DNA of 64,000 bases from assembly GCF_002355515.1 (NCBI RefSeq), contig NZ_AP014809.1:2318501-2382500 (forward strand), written 5' to 3'. The stretch is from Methylorubrum populi (lineage in GTDB: Bacteria > Pseudomonadota > Alphaproteobacteria > Rhizobiales > Beijerinckiaceae). The position numbers and the translations under genes are program-made. Below are positions 1-7,700 of the stretch, one piece after another. Within the stretch, counting starts at the first letter, position 1; every line of letters begins with the position of its first letter. The notes under the pieces are model-generated. The model did no database searches, had not been told where the DNA came from, and saw nothing but the letters and a program-made list of their open reading frames with translations.

Positions 1-354
1 CACCCAGTAGAGCGCGATGGCGACCTTGCCGAAGAAGTAGAACCCGTAGAGGTTCGAGGAGACCAGAACGTAGTCGAGCACGAGCAGCGTCAGCGCGGTG
101 ACGCTGGCCGCGCGCACGATGCCGGCGAGATCGGGCAGCGAGGCGAACCGCCACTTGGTGCGGTAGAGCCGGAACCACGCGTAGACCAGCCCGGCATAGG
201 CCAGGAACGGCGGCAGCAGGATCGGCAGCGCGTGCAGGCGCTCGGCCAAGGCGCCGTCCTGAAAGCGGAAGACGAAGGTCAGCACCACGGCCGCCGCGGT
301 CGCGGCGAGGTCGTGGACGACCATCACCGCCGTCTTGAAGGTGCGCTTCTGCAT
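1..354 (-). CDS. Polysaccharide biosynthesis / nucleotide-sugar dehydratase (CapD/PglF-like), N-terminal part only
   Basis: Only the first 118 codons are inside the window; the gene runs off the left edge. The translation begins MQKRTFKTAVMVVHDL and contains several hydrophobic segments (around residues 9-27, 42-60 and 80-100) with short charged loops, including RLYRTKWRFAS. This is the layout of the membrane anchor that precedes the Rossmann domain in the CapD/PglF/WbpM family of UDP-HexNAc 4,6-dehydratases used in capsule, O-antigen or glycan synthesis. The catalytic domain is not visible, so the enzyme activity is inferred from the membrane part alone. It could also be a related polyisoprenyl sugar transferase N-terminus. 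The start is an ATG on the minus strand at 354. Confidence 0.7.
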   Translation of the reverse strand, partial: MQKRTFKTAVMVVHDLAATAAAVVLTFVFRFQDGALAERLHALPILLPPFLAYAGLVYAWFRLYRTKWRFASLPDLAGIVRAASVTALTLLVLDYVLVSSNLYGFYFFGKVAIALYWV

Positions 355-456
355 GGTGCTTTGTGTCAGAGCATCGGCCGGAACGATGGATACCGGTTAC
401 CAGTCAAAGGCCGATGCTCCAGGCGGAGCGCGGTATCGGCGCCGGCCAGAGGGATG

Positions 457-1308
457 TCAACGCGCGGCGCGGACCGCTTTGGCGACCGCCCCGTTGGCAT
501 CGCCGAGATCCGGGGCATCGATGTGGCGGTAGCGCGCCTGGATCAGGCCGAACGCGCCGAACGCGAAATGGCCGGCGGCGACGATGGCGAGAAGCAGCCA
601 GCCGTAGGGCTGCGCCCTCAGCGCCGAGAAGGCCCCCGAAAGGCCCGTGGCCTCCGAGGAGGCCTGCGTCCAGGCCGCGGTGAGCACGAAGCCGCCGATC
701 ATCAGGAAGACGAGGCCGCGCGCGGCGTAGCCGAACCGGCCGAGCCGCTCGATCCAGGTCTCGGAGCCGGCGGGCAGGGAGAGCCGTTCGCTGACATTGC
801 CCTTCCAGGCCTTGGCGGCGTAGCCGATGCCGGCGGCGACGATGCCGAGCCCGACGATCCCGACGAGCCAGGGGCCGAGAGGCTGGTCGAGCAGCCACTT
901 GGTCCAGTCCCGCACCCCGTCCCCGCCGGCGGAGGCACGGCCGATGCCGAAGGCGAGGCGGGCCGCGGTGAGGCTGAGGCCGGCATAGATCACGGCGCTG
1001 ATCAGGTGGGCGCCGCGCACGGCGAGCGCCTTCGCCGAGCGCCCGCGCCGGTCGGCATCGGTCGCCCCCTCGACGAGGCGCCACAGGGCGAAGCCCGCGA
1101 GGCCGAGGGCGATCAGCCCGACGATGACCGCGCCGAAGGGGCCGCCGAGCACCGCGCGGATCGCCGACTTGCTGTCGCCGGCCGAGCCGCCCTGCCCCAA
1201 GGCGGCGAGCACGGCCAGCGCCCCGACGACGCAGTAGACGAAGCCGCGGGCGCCGTAGCCGAAGCGGGCGAGGTGTTCGAGGGCGTTGTCGTCCCGGCTC
1301 CAAGCCAT
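457..1308 (-). CDS. DUF1206 family integral membrane protein
   Basis: The 283-residue protein is built from three similar units of about 75-90 residues. Each opens with an aromatic/Gly motif (RFGYGARGFVYCVVG near residue 15, AVRGAHLISAVIYAG near 105, RFGYAARGLVFLMIGG near 190) and contains two transmembrane segments. This triplicated two-helix repeat is diagnostic of DUF1206, a family of unknown function common in Actinobacteria and Alphaproteobacteria. The length fits the family. It starts 6 bp downstream of the small gene ending at 1315 on the same strand, so the two probably share a transcript. Function is unknown; nothing here suggests a transport substrate. Confidence 0.85.
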   Translation of the reverse strand: MAWSRDDNALEHLARFGYGARGFVYCVVGALAVLAALGQGGSAGDSKSAIRAVLGGPFGAVIVGLIALGLAGFALWRLVEGATDADRRGRSAKALAVRGAHLISAVIYAGLSLTAARLAFGIGRASAGGDGVRDWTKWLLDQPLGPWLVGIVGLGIVAAGIGYAAKAWKGNVSERLSLPAGSETWIERLGRFGYAARGLVFLMIGGFVLTAAWTQASSEATGLSGAFSALRAQPYGWLLLAIVAAGHFAFGAFGLIQARYRHIDAPDLGDANGAVAKAVRAAR

Positions 1309-1314
1309 CCCGGG

Positions 1315-1656
1315 TCAGTCGCGCTCGCGGTCGGGCTTGCCGGCCAAAGCCACGTAGAAGCCGAGCCCGTCGCCGGCGGGCAGGGTCTGGAGCCGCTCGA
1401 TCCAGCCGCGGCGCTTGGCGTCGAGGAGCTGGCGCCCGATCGGCTGGAACAGGGTCTCGCCCCCGCCCTCCGGCGGCGGGTCGAGGCGGATCGCCACGGT
1501 CTTGCCCTTGGCGAAGCGGCTGCGCTCCAGCATGTCGGTCAGCGAGGCTTCCGCGGTCGGGCGGTTGGCCCCGCGCAGGTCGAGCACCGATTCCGCGTCG
1601 GTGACTCCGAGCGAGCCGCGCAGCTTGTTGGCGTAGTAGTCTTCGAAATGGGGCAA
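1315..1656 (-). CDS. Small hypothetical protein with an Smr-like layout
   Basis: This 113-residue protein starts MPHFEDYYANKLRG. I see no signal peptide or membrane segment. The order of features from residue 24 on (VLDLRGANRPTAEASL, then an alternating hydrophobic strand VAIRL, a Gly-rich turn, GRQLLDAKRRGWIERL, and a terminal GLGFYVAL strand) recalls the beta-alpha-beta-alpha-beta-beta layout of the Smr domain, where LDLHG and GxG motifs mark the fold. The Smr histidine of LDLHG is an Arg here and the GxGxG turn is only partly kept, so the relation is an inference from pattern, not a firm family call. It lies 6 bp upstream of the DUF1206 gene and downstream of a Uma2 gene on the same strand. 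Confidence 0.6.
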   Translation of the reverse strand: MPHFEDYYANKLRGSLGVTDAESVLDLRGANRPTAEASLTDMLERSRFAKGKTVAIRLDPPPEGGGETLFQPIGRQLLDAKRRGWIERLQTLPAGDGLGFYVALAGKPDRERD

Positions 1657-1680
1657 GGCCGGTTCCGCGCGGGTTCGTCG

Positions 1681-2244
1681 TCAGAAGGCGATGTCGTCGT
1701 AGATCTCGGCAACGGCCAAGTCGCCGCCGAGTTCGGGCCGGCCGATCGCGCCGTCGAGGCCGTGGGCCTCGAAGGTCCAGCCATCGGCACCACGCCGCCA
1801 CACCTCGACCCGCGGCTCGTCCTGATAGACGATCAGGAAGAGTTTGAGCGAGGCGATGCTGCGGTAGAATTCGGTCTTGCGGCCGCGGTCCCGGCGCATG
1901 GTCGAGGGAGAGAGGACTTCCGCGACGAGGATGGGATGGCGGGCATAGCCGTCCCGCAGCATCGGGCCGCAACGCACCACCATGTCGGGGATCGGCGCGA
2001 AGGTGTCCATGGCATGGCTCAGTACGGCGATGCCGGGAATGGCGCGGCAACCGCGGTCGTGGGCGATGTCGGAGAGGCTCACTGCCAGGTTCGCGACGAT
2101 CTGCTGGTGCCGCTCGCTCGGGAGGGGCGTCGGCGCCGGTTCGCCGTCGATCAGCTCCCAGCGCTCCTCGTCGGGGCGGTCGGCGGCCCAGACCTGATAT
2201 TCCGCCACCCGCGTGCCGGGGTCGCGCCGAAGGGCGAGCGCCAT
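1681..2244 (-). CDS. Uma2 family (DUF820) PD-(D/E)XK nuclease-like protein
   Basis: The protein of 187 residues carries the Uma2 pattern in order: RWELIDGEP near residue 25, SERHQQIVANL near 40, PIPDMVVRC near 85, LVAEVLSPST near 105 and GRKTEFYRS near 118. In the family the PD, the E of the VxEVLSPST strand and the K of KTEFY supply the restriction-endonuclease-like active site, and all three are present. The start was placed at the ATG at 2244 because GGAGG lies 8 bp upstream and homology begins there; a longer reading to 2304 lacks such a signal. It is a diverged tandem copy of the next gene. The biological role of Uma2 proteins is not established; they are abundant in cyanobacteria and patchy elsewhere. 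Confidence 0.85.
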   Translation of the reverse strand: MALALRRDPGTRVAEYQVWAADRPDEERWELIDGEPAPTPLPSERHQQIVANLAVSLSDIAHDRGCRAIPGIAVLSHAMDTFAPIPDMVVRCGPMLRDGYARHPILVAEVLSPSTMRRDRGRKTEFYRSIASLKLFLIVYQDEPRVEVWRRGADGWTFEAHGLDGAIGRPELGGDLAVAEIYDDIAF

Positions 2245-2315
2245 CAAGGGGCCTCCGAAAACGGAGGTGATGCTAGCATCGCCCAAGTGGCAAGCAAGCG
2301 GCACGCGGTGCAGGA

Positions 2316-2876
2316 TCAGAGCGTGAGGCGCGCATAGATGTCCGCGACACTCAGCGTGCCGCCGAGTTCCGGCAGGTCGATGACCGCGCTAGGCCCAGCG
2401 AACTGAACCGTCCAATCTGGCGCGCGGCGCCAGACCTCCACCCGCGCCTCGTCCTGATGCACGAGCAGAAGCACCGCGAGAGATAGGACGCTCTGATAGA
2501 ACTCTGTCTTGCGACCACGGTCGAGCACGAGGGTCGACGGCGAGAGAACCTCCACGACCAGCAGAGGATCGCTGGTATAGCCGTCTTCCGGCGGTTCACC
2601 GCCTTGCACCACCACGTCGGGAATCGGCGCGTAGTCGTCCATGGCCTCGCTCAGGATCGCGAGGCCTGGATAGGCGCCGCAGCCCCGGCGCTCGGCGAGA
2701 TCGTCGAGACGTTTCGCGATGTTCATGACGATGCGCTGATGTCGGCCTTTGGCAGGCGACATCATCACCGGCACACCGCCGAGCAGTTCCCAGCGCTCGT
2801 CGTCCGGCCGGGTTGCAACCCATTCCTGATACTCGGCGACCCGCATGCGGGTGTCGCGACGCGCGGCGACAGCCAT
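2316..2876 (-). CDS. Uma2 family (DUF820) PD-(D/E)XK nuclease-like protein, second copy
   Basis: This 186-residue protein matches the same family pattern as its neighbour: RWELLGGVPVMMSP, RHQRIVMNIAKRLDDL, PIPDVVVQGG, LVVEVLSPSTL and GRKTEFYQS, so the candidate active-site Asp, Glu and Lys are all kept. The N-terminal run RVAEYQEWVATRPDDERWEL is almost the same as RVAEYQVWAADRPDEERWEL in the downstream gene, which shows a tandem duplication followed by divergence. GGAGG sits 8 bp upstream of the ATG at 2876. The two genes are 71 bp apart. No toxin or antitoxin partner is visible, and the role is unknown. Confidence 0.85.
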   Translation of the reverse strand: MAVAARRDTRMRVAEYQEWVATRPDDERWELLGGVPVMMSPAKGRHQRIVMNIAKRLDDLAERRGCGAYPGLAILSEAMDDYAPIPDVVVQGGEPPEDGYTSDPLLVVEVLSPSTLVLDRGRKTEFYQSVLSLAVLLLVHQDEARVEVWRRAPDWTVQFAGPSAVIDLPELGGTLSVADIYARLTL

Positions 2877-2912
2877 CGCTCAGCCTCCTGTGCGAAGGCC
2901 TGAACCATAACG

Positions 2913-2942
2913 AAAAAGGGCCGCCCCGGACAGGGCGGCCCT
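2913..2942 (-). terminator. Rho-independent terminator downstream of homospermidine synthase
   Basis: A perfect 10-bp stem (2917-2926 with 2933-2942) closes a 6-nt loop. Read on the minus strand it is followed by a run of five T residues. It lies about 110 bp past the stop of the homospermidine synthase gene and just upstream of the Uma2 pair, so it separates the two transcripts. Confidence 0.8.
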
Positions 2943-2976
2943 CGAAGAGCTTCGCGTCGAAACGGCCTGAGTGTCT

Positions 2977-3044
2977 CTCACAAAACTCCCGCTGCGCCGC
3001 CGTGCCCAGAAGAGGGGGCGACGGGTGATCGGGAGTTTTGTGAG
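2977..3044. repeat. 15-bp perfect inverted repeat behind homospermidine synthase
   Basis: The arm CTCACAAAACTCCCG at 2977-2991 is repeated as its exact reverse complement at 3030-3044. The match continues outwards imperfectly (GAGTGTCT against GGCACTC). The arms enclose 38 bp of GC-rich sequence. The right arm ends 6 bp before the stop codon of homospermidine synthase. It could be a processing or stability hairpin in that mRNA, or a dispersed palindromic element; a genome-wide copy count would decide. Confidence 0.7.
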
Positions 3045-3050
3045 GCACTC

Positions 3051-4499
3051 TTAGCCGTGCACGAGCACGTTGCGGAACTGCCAGGGGTCGCTCGGGTCGA
3101 TGTCCTCCGGGAACAGGCCGGGACGGTCGGTGAGCGGGGTCCAGTCAGTGTACACGCCTACGACCGGGCCGAGATACGGCGTCTGCACTTCCAGGCAGCG
3201 GCGGAAGTCGATCTCGTCGGCCTCGACGATGCCGGCCTCCGGGTTCTCCAAGGCCCAGACCATGCCGGCGAGCACGGCGCTCGTCACCTGAAGGCCGGTC
3301 GCGTTCTGGTAGGGGGCGATCCGCCGGGTCTCCTCGATGGAGAGCTGCGAGCCGTACCAGTAGGCGTTCTTCTTGTGGCCGTAGAGGAGGACGCCGAGTT
3401 CGTCGATGCCGTCGACGATCTCGTTCTCGTCGAGGATGTGCTGGTGCTCCTGCACCTTGCCGGCATTGCCCCACATCTCGTGCAGCGACAGCACGGCGTC
3501 GTTGGCGGGGTGGTAGGCGTAGTGGCAGGTCGGGCGATAGACCGCTTCGCCGTTCTCGCGCACCGTGTAGTAGTCCGCGATCGAGATCGCCTCGTTGTGG
3601 GTCACGAGGAAGCCGAACTGCGCCTGCGCGGTCGGCGTCCAGGAGCGCACGCGGGTGTCGGCGCCGGGCTGAAGCAGGAAGATCGCGCAGCGCGAGCCCT
3701 TGGTCTGCTCCTCGGCATTGGCCGGCTTCCAGGTCTCGTGCGTGCCCCATCCGAGCTCGGCCGGCTGGTTGCCCTCGGAGACGAAGCCCTCGACCGACCA
3801 GGTGTTGACGAACACGCCCTGGGGCTTGGGGGTCTTGGCGCGCTGGGTGTCGCGCTCGGCGATGTGAATGCCCTTGACGCCGAGTTCGCGCATCAGCGCG
3901 GCCCATTCCTCGCGGGTCTTCGGCTCAGGGGTCGAGGAGCCGGTGTCCTTGGCGACGTTGAGCAGCGCCTGCTTGACGAACCACGAGACCATGCCAGGGT
4001 TTGCACCGCAGCAGGAGACGGCGGTCGTGCCGCCGGGCGCGGCGCGGCGGGCGGCGAGGATGTTCTCGCGCAGCGCGTAGTTGGTGCGGTCGGCCTGGCT
4101 CAGGTCCTTGTCGAAGTAGAAGCCGGTCCAGGGCTCGGCGACCGTGTCGATGTAGAGCGCACCGAGTTCGCGGCAGAGTTCGAGAATGTCGCGCGAGGAG
4201 GTGTCGACCGACAAATTCACGCAGAAGCCCTGGCCGCCGCCCTCGGTGAGGAGCGGGGTGAGGACGTCGCGGTAGTTCTCCTTGGTCAGCGCGACCTTCT
4301 CGAAGCGCAGGCCGTGCTTGTCGGCCAGATCCTTATGGGTGTCGACGGGATCGATGACCGTGAAGCGGCTCTTGTCGTACTCGAAATGCCGCTCGATCAG
4401 GGGCAGGGTGCCCCGGCCGATCGAACCGAAGCCGATCATCACGATCGGGCCGGTGATGCGACCGTGGACGGGCCAATCCTTCTGCGGACCATCGGACAT
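3051..4499 (-). CDS. hss: Homospermidine synthase
   Basis: The enzyme joins two putrescine molecules (or putrescine and spermidine) into homospermidine with release of ammonia, using NAD+ as a bound hydride carrier (EC 2.5.1.44). The 482-residue length is normal for bacterial Hss. A Rossmann nucleotide-binding turn GFGSIGRG occupies residues 23-30, and family stretches such as VNLSVDTSSRDIL, YIDTVAEPW, CCGANPGMVSWFVKQAL and GWGTHETWKP are present. Homospermidine is the characteristic long polyamine of many Hyphomicrobiales. The putrescine supplier is probably the decarboxylase at 5859-7025 on the same strand; the two genes are separated by an acetyltransferase gene and a small plus-strand gene, so they are not one operon. 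A strong terminator follows at 2913-2942. Confidence 0.96.
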   Translation of the reverse strand: MSDGPQKDWPVHGRITGPIVMIGFGSIGRGTLPLIERHFEYDKSRFTVIDPVDTHKDLADKHGLRFEKVALTKENYRDVLTPLLTEGGGQGFCVNLSVDTSSRDILELCRELGALYIDTVAEPWTGFYFDKDLSQADRTNYALRENILAARRAAPGGTTAVSCCGANPGMVSWFVKQALLNVAKDTGSSTPEPKTREEWAALMRELGVKGIHIAERDTQRAKTPKPQGVFVNTWSVEGFVSEGNQPAELGWGTHETWKPANAEEQTKGSRCAIFLLQPGADTRVRSWTPTAQAQFGFLVTHNEAISIADYYTVRENGEAVYRPTCHYAYHPANDAVLSLHEMWGNAGKVQEHQHILDENEIVDGIDELGVLLYGHKKNAYWYGSQLSIEETRRIAPYQNATGLQVTSAVLAGMVWALENPEAGIVEADEIDFRRCLEVQTPYLGPVVGVYTDWTPLTDRPGLFPEDIDPSDPWQFRNVLVHG

Positions 4500-4775
4500 G
4501 GCGCGGACACTCCTTCTCAGGGCTGCGCTCGAAACGCGAGCGGCGTGCTTTGATGCTTGGAAATGACGAGCGGATGACGGTTCGGCGCCCTGGGGTCAAC
4601 CGGCCCGATCAAGGGAATGTTGCGAAATCGTGAAGGTCTCGGGCTTCAGCCATGCAATTGGTGCAGAGCCGGGGCCAAGATGCGTCGGAGGCCAGCGGCA
4701 GCGGAGACGCTTATATTGCGGTGCAACAAGGGAGAGGCGCCCAGGGGCAGAGAGCACGCACAAGGGATCTGAGCC

Positions 4776-4964
4776 ATGCTGACCGTCCTCACCGCACCGT
4801 CCATCCATCCGGAAGTCGAAGCGATCGACCGCGATCCGGGCATCATCACACTCCTTTCCGCGCTCGTTCGCGCCGGCCGTTCGGCGGCCCATCAGGCCCG
4901 CACCTTCCATGAGGGCGTCAGCCGCCTGTCCTTCTCCGCGACCGCGTGGCCCGGTCATCGCTGA
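4776..4964 (+). CDS. Small hypothetical protein (62 aa)
   Basis: A short reading frame starts MLTVLTAPSIHPEVEAID and ends at 4964. AAGGGA lies about 9 bp upstream of the ATG. The segment IITLLSALVRAGRSAAHQA is an amphipathic helix candidate. It sits alone in the divergent space between homospermidine synthase and the GNAT gene. I do not recognise a family. The support is the ribosome-binding site, a plausible amino-acid composition and the lack of a competing gene on the other strand; it could still be spurious. Confidence 0.45.
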   Translation: MLTVLTAPSIHPEVEAIDRDPGIITLLSALVRAGRSAAHQARTFHEGVSRLSFSATAWPGHR

Positions 4965-5108
4965 GGCGGGTCCGTCGTGGCGCCGTCCGGCTGCCGTACC
5001 GACGCAATGCAGCGAACCGAACCGGGGGCCTGAGCGCGTGCGCCGGCAGGCATCCCGGTTCGTCCCTCTTTTAATGATGTGACAGGGGCGTTCAGCCCCA
5101 CTGCCGGC

Positions 5109-5666
5109 TCAGGCGGCGTGTCGTCGCGCAGCCACGGCGGCGACCTCGACCGCGACCTCCGGCAGCGCTTCGAGCGCGCCGGTCGCCCGCAACACACCCT
5201 CCGCGTCCGCCAGCGCCCCGGCCCTGAGTTCCAGGCCGAGGAAGCGCTCGCGCTCGAACGGGCCGGGCATGTAGAGGCCATCCGCCTTCGCCCGCTCGAA
5301 GCCGAACCGGGCGTAGTAGGGGGCATCGCCCACCAGCAGCACCGCACCGTGGCCGCGCTCCGTGGCCGCGGCGAGGGCCGTGCGCATCAGCGTCCCGCCG
5401 AGCCCGGCGCCCTGGAGCGCCGGATCGACGGCAAGCGGCCCGAGCAGCAGGGCCGGACGGCCGCAGCCGGTCTCGACATCCCACAGCCGCACGGTGCCGA
5501 CGAGCTTTTCGGCCCGCACGGCCGAGAGGGCAAGGCCGCGCGCGGGCAGGCGGCCCTCGCGCAGGCGCTGCGAGGTCTTCAGGAAACGGCTCGGACCGAA
5601 GCAGGCGTCGAGCAGGTGCTCGCGGGCTGCGACGTCGGCGGCGATTTCATCGCGGATCTGGATCAC
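5109..5666 (-). CDS. GNAT family N-acetyltransferase (YhbS-like)
   Basis: The 185-residue protein shows a GNAT core: a substrate strand TVRLWDVETG, the acetyl-CoA-binding strand and loop LGPLAVDPALQGAGLGGTL near residues 85-105, and YYARFGFERA near residue 130, which is the usual C-terminal GNAT motif. The start was chosen as the GTG at 5666 because GGGAGGG lies 7 bp upstream; reading further upstream gives an Arg-rich stretch unlike the family. The substrate cannot be told from sequence. It lies between the two polyamine genes, so a polyamine acetyltransferase is conceivable, but the closest pattern is the general YhbS group. Confidence 0.85.
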   Translation of the reverse strand: MIQIRDEIAADVAAREHLLDACFGPSRFLKTSQRLREGRLPARGLALSAVRAEKLVGTVRLWDVETGCGRPALLLGPLAVDPALQGAGLGGTLMRTALAAATERGHGAVLLVGDAPYYARFGFERAKADGLYMPGPFERERFLGLELRAGALADAEGVLRATGALEALPEVAVEVAAVAARRHAA

Positions 5667-5858
5667 GGCCGTACCCTCCCAGGTCGCTGACAAGCGGGAA
5701 GAAACAGCCCTCGCACCCGCGCGGAAGCGGGCCGTCCGGGACACGTCGACAGGCACGTCTCGTGAGACGCGCGGGCTCTTCTGGCGCGATGGGCGTGAAC
5801 AAAGCCTGACCGAGGCGGCCCCGCGGAAGCGGCGGGACCGCCGATCACGGTCGGCCGA

Positions 5859-7025
5859 TCAGATCACGATCTGCTCGAGGGGCGGGAAGCCGTTGAAGGC
5901 GACCGCCGCGTAGGTCGTGGTGTAGGCGCCCGCGCCCTCGATCCACACCTTGTCGCCGATCGAGAGGGAGACTGGCAGCGGGTAGTGGTTCTTCTCGTAG
6001 AGCACGTCGACCGAGTCGCAGGTCGGGCCGGCGACGACGCAGGGGGCCATGCGGTCCTCGTCATGGGCGGTCTTGATCGCGTAGCGGATCGACTCGTCCA
6101 TGGTCTCGGCCAGCCCGCCGAACTTGCCGATGTCGAGATAGACCCAGCGCACCTCGTCCTCGGCCTCCGACTTCTTGGAGACGAGCACGACCTCGGCCTC
6201 GATCATGCCGGCATTGCCGACCATGCCGCGGCCCGGCTCGATGATCGTCTCGGGGATGCGGTTGCCGAAGTGCTTGGTGAGCGCGCGGAAGATCGCGTCG
6301 CCGTAGCTCTCCACGCCCGGGACCTGCTTGAGGTACTTGGTCGGGAAACCGCCGCCGAGGTTCACCATCGACAGGCCGATGCCGCGAAGCGCGCATTCCC
6401 GGAAGATCTCGGAGGCCGAGGCGAGCGCCCCGTCCCAGGCTTCCGTGTTCGCCTGCTGCGAGCCGACATGGAAGGAGACGCCGTAGGCATTGAGGCCGTG
6501 CCGGTGGGCGTGCTCGAGCACGTTCACCGCCATCTCCGGCTCGCAGCCGAACTTGCGCGAGAGCGGCCAGTCGGCGCCGGCGCCGTCGCAAAGGATGCGG
6601 CAGAACACCTGCACGTCACCGGTCTCCACGCCCGCCTCGCCGACGGCGCGGAAGATCTTCTCGACCTCGGCCTGGCAATCGACGGCGAAGAGGCGGATGC
6701 CGAGCTTGAGCGCGCGGACGACGTCGCGCTCCTTCTTGATGGTGTTGCCGAAGGAGACGCGCTCCGCCGTGGCGCCGGCGGCGAGCGCCATCTCGATCTC
6801 GGCGACCGAGGCGGTGTCGAAGCAGGAGCCCATCTCGGCGAGCAGGCGCAGCACTTCCGGCGCCGGGTTCGCCTTCACGGCGTAGAACACGCGGGTATCG
6901 GGGAGCGCACGGGCGAACGCCGTGTAGTTGTCGCGCACGACATCGAGGTCGAGCACCATCACCGGACCTTCGTCCCGGCCGAGGTCACGGCGCGCGCGCA
7001 GGTAATCGCGGATGCGATCGGTCAT
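5859..7025 (-). CDS. Type III PLP-dependent ornithine/lysine decarboxylase
   Basis: The enzyme decarboxylates ornithine to putrescine and possibly lysine to cadaverine. It is a 388-residue alanine-racemase-fold decarboxylase of the eukaryotic ODC type. PLP would be bound by Lys51 in VFYAVKANP; the phosphate loop is NLGGGFPTKY; HVGSQ and EPGRGMV are family motifs; the catalytic cysteine is Cys336 in GPTCDSVD, followed by Asp337. GGTGGGG precedes the ATG at 7025. The gene has a long leader (from about 7507) with a structured RNA and a promoter. Its product feeds homospermidine synthase nearby. Sequence alone does not separate strict ODC from dual L/ODC. Confidence 0.93.
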   Translation of the reverse strand: MTDRIRDYLRARRDLGRDEGPVMVLDLDVVRDNYTAFARALPDTRVFYAVKANPAPEVLRLLAEMGSCFDTASVAEIEMALAAGATAERVSFGNTIKKERDVVRALKLGIRLFAVDCQAEVEKIFRAVGEAGVETGDVQVFCRILCDGAGADWPLSRKFGCEPEMAVNVLEHAHRHGLNAYGVSFHVGSQQANTEAWDGALASASEIFRECALRGIGLSMVNLGGGFPTKYLKQVPGVESYGDAIFRALTKHFGNRIPETIIEPGRGMVGNAGMIEAEVVLVSKKSEAEDEVRWVYLDIGKFGGLAETMDESIRYAIKTAHDEDRMAPCVVAGPTCDSVDVLYEKNHYPLPVSLSIGDKVWIEGAGAYTTTYAAVAFNGFPPLEQIVI

Positions 7026-7289
7026 TGGTCGTCCCCACCACAGGTTCGAGGCGCCGTCTCTCGGGCGCGAGATCGAATCGAGACGGCCCGGAAGCGAGCC
7101 GTCGGCGTCTGGGGGCGATGCGTCGCTTCCGCTTCGCGCTTTGGAGACGCGAAACGGTCAGCGGGCGCAGGTAGCACCCCGGAAGCTGCCGTGGATTGGA
7201 TGGGGGAACCCCAACCGCACGCCGGGCAAGGATAAACAAGCCTCTTCGGTGCCGGCCTTTGGAGGAGCCGGCGAGACCAAAAAAGCCCG

Positions 7290-7480
7290 TTCGTCGTTGC
7301 TTTAAGCTGCGTCCCCCGTGGAGAGCGGGGTTCGCCGGTTTCGCCTCCGGCTGCCGGTTGTTGTTAGGGTCTGGTGTCGCCACCCGGATGCCGGCCGTAG
7401 GGATCCACCCTTGCGACCATCGATCCTTTAAGACCCCTGGCGGCTGTCCGGCAGTTGACCGGATGCCCACCAACCGACAC
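7290..7480 (-). ncRNA. Candidate speF-type leader RNA of the ornithine decarboxylase gene
   Basis: The 5' leader of the decarboxylase is nearly 500 nt long and densely structured on the minus strand. I can pair TCCGG with CCGGA, AGGGGTCT with AGACCCT over a long range, GGATC with GATCC and GTCGC with GCGAC inside that, then GCCGG with CCGGC and CCCCG with CGGGG, ending near a T-run (about 7277-7282). An alphaproteobacterial RNA motif called speF is known upstream of exactly this class of decarboxylase. Location and structure support the assignment; a covariance-model search (Rfam speF) was not possible here. It probably tunes decarboxylase expression to a polyamine or amino acid. Confidence 0.6.
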
Positions 7481-7514
7481 GCGGCCACAGGCACGTGCGA
7501 AATTGGGCAGGCGC

Positions 7515-7543
7515 GATATACGGCCGAGTGTCCCCGACCACAA
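7515..7543 (-). promoter_or_regulatory. Sigma-70-type promoter for the decarboxylase leader
   Basis: On the minus strand TTGTGG (7538-7543) is followed after exactly 17 bp by TATATC (7515-7520). Transcription would start near 7507, just before the structured leader, so promoter and leader positions agree with each other. Confidence 0.55.
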
Positions 7544-7700
7544 GGGAAAAAGGCGTTTCCGGCACCGGATTTCGGACCGGATCGGGGGACAAGCGGAATT
7601 GTGGCGCGAAAGACGCACCCGCGCGGCGCCCCGCCCCGGCTCACCCCTTCCCAAGCCCGACCGAAGCGGCCATTGAACCGTGGCATTTCGGGATAGGGTC

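Noticed and set aside
232..2337. A 701-codon open frame on the plus strand
   Set aside because: It lies antisense to the DUF1206, small and Uma2 genes. Its composition (Gly/Ala/Glu/Arg/Asp-rich, no motif) is what high-GC genes give on the opposite strand.
4596..4958. A 120-codon minus-strand frame across the small plus-strand gene
   Set aside because: No ribosome-binding site and an irregular composition; the 62-codon plus-strand frame has a better start signal.
7012..7305. Short plus-strand frame inside the decarboxylase leader
   Set aside because: It overlaps the leader RNA and the decarboxylase start; no signals for translation.
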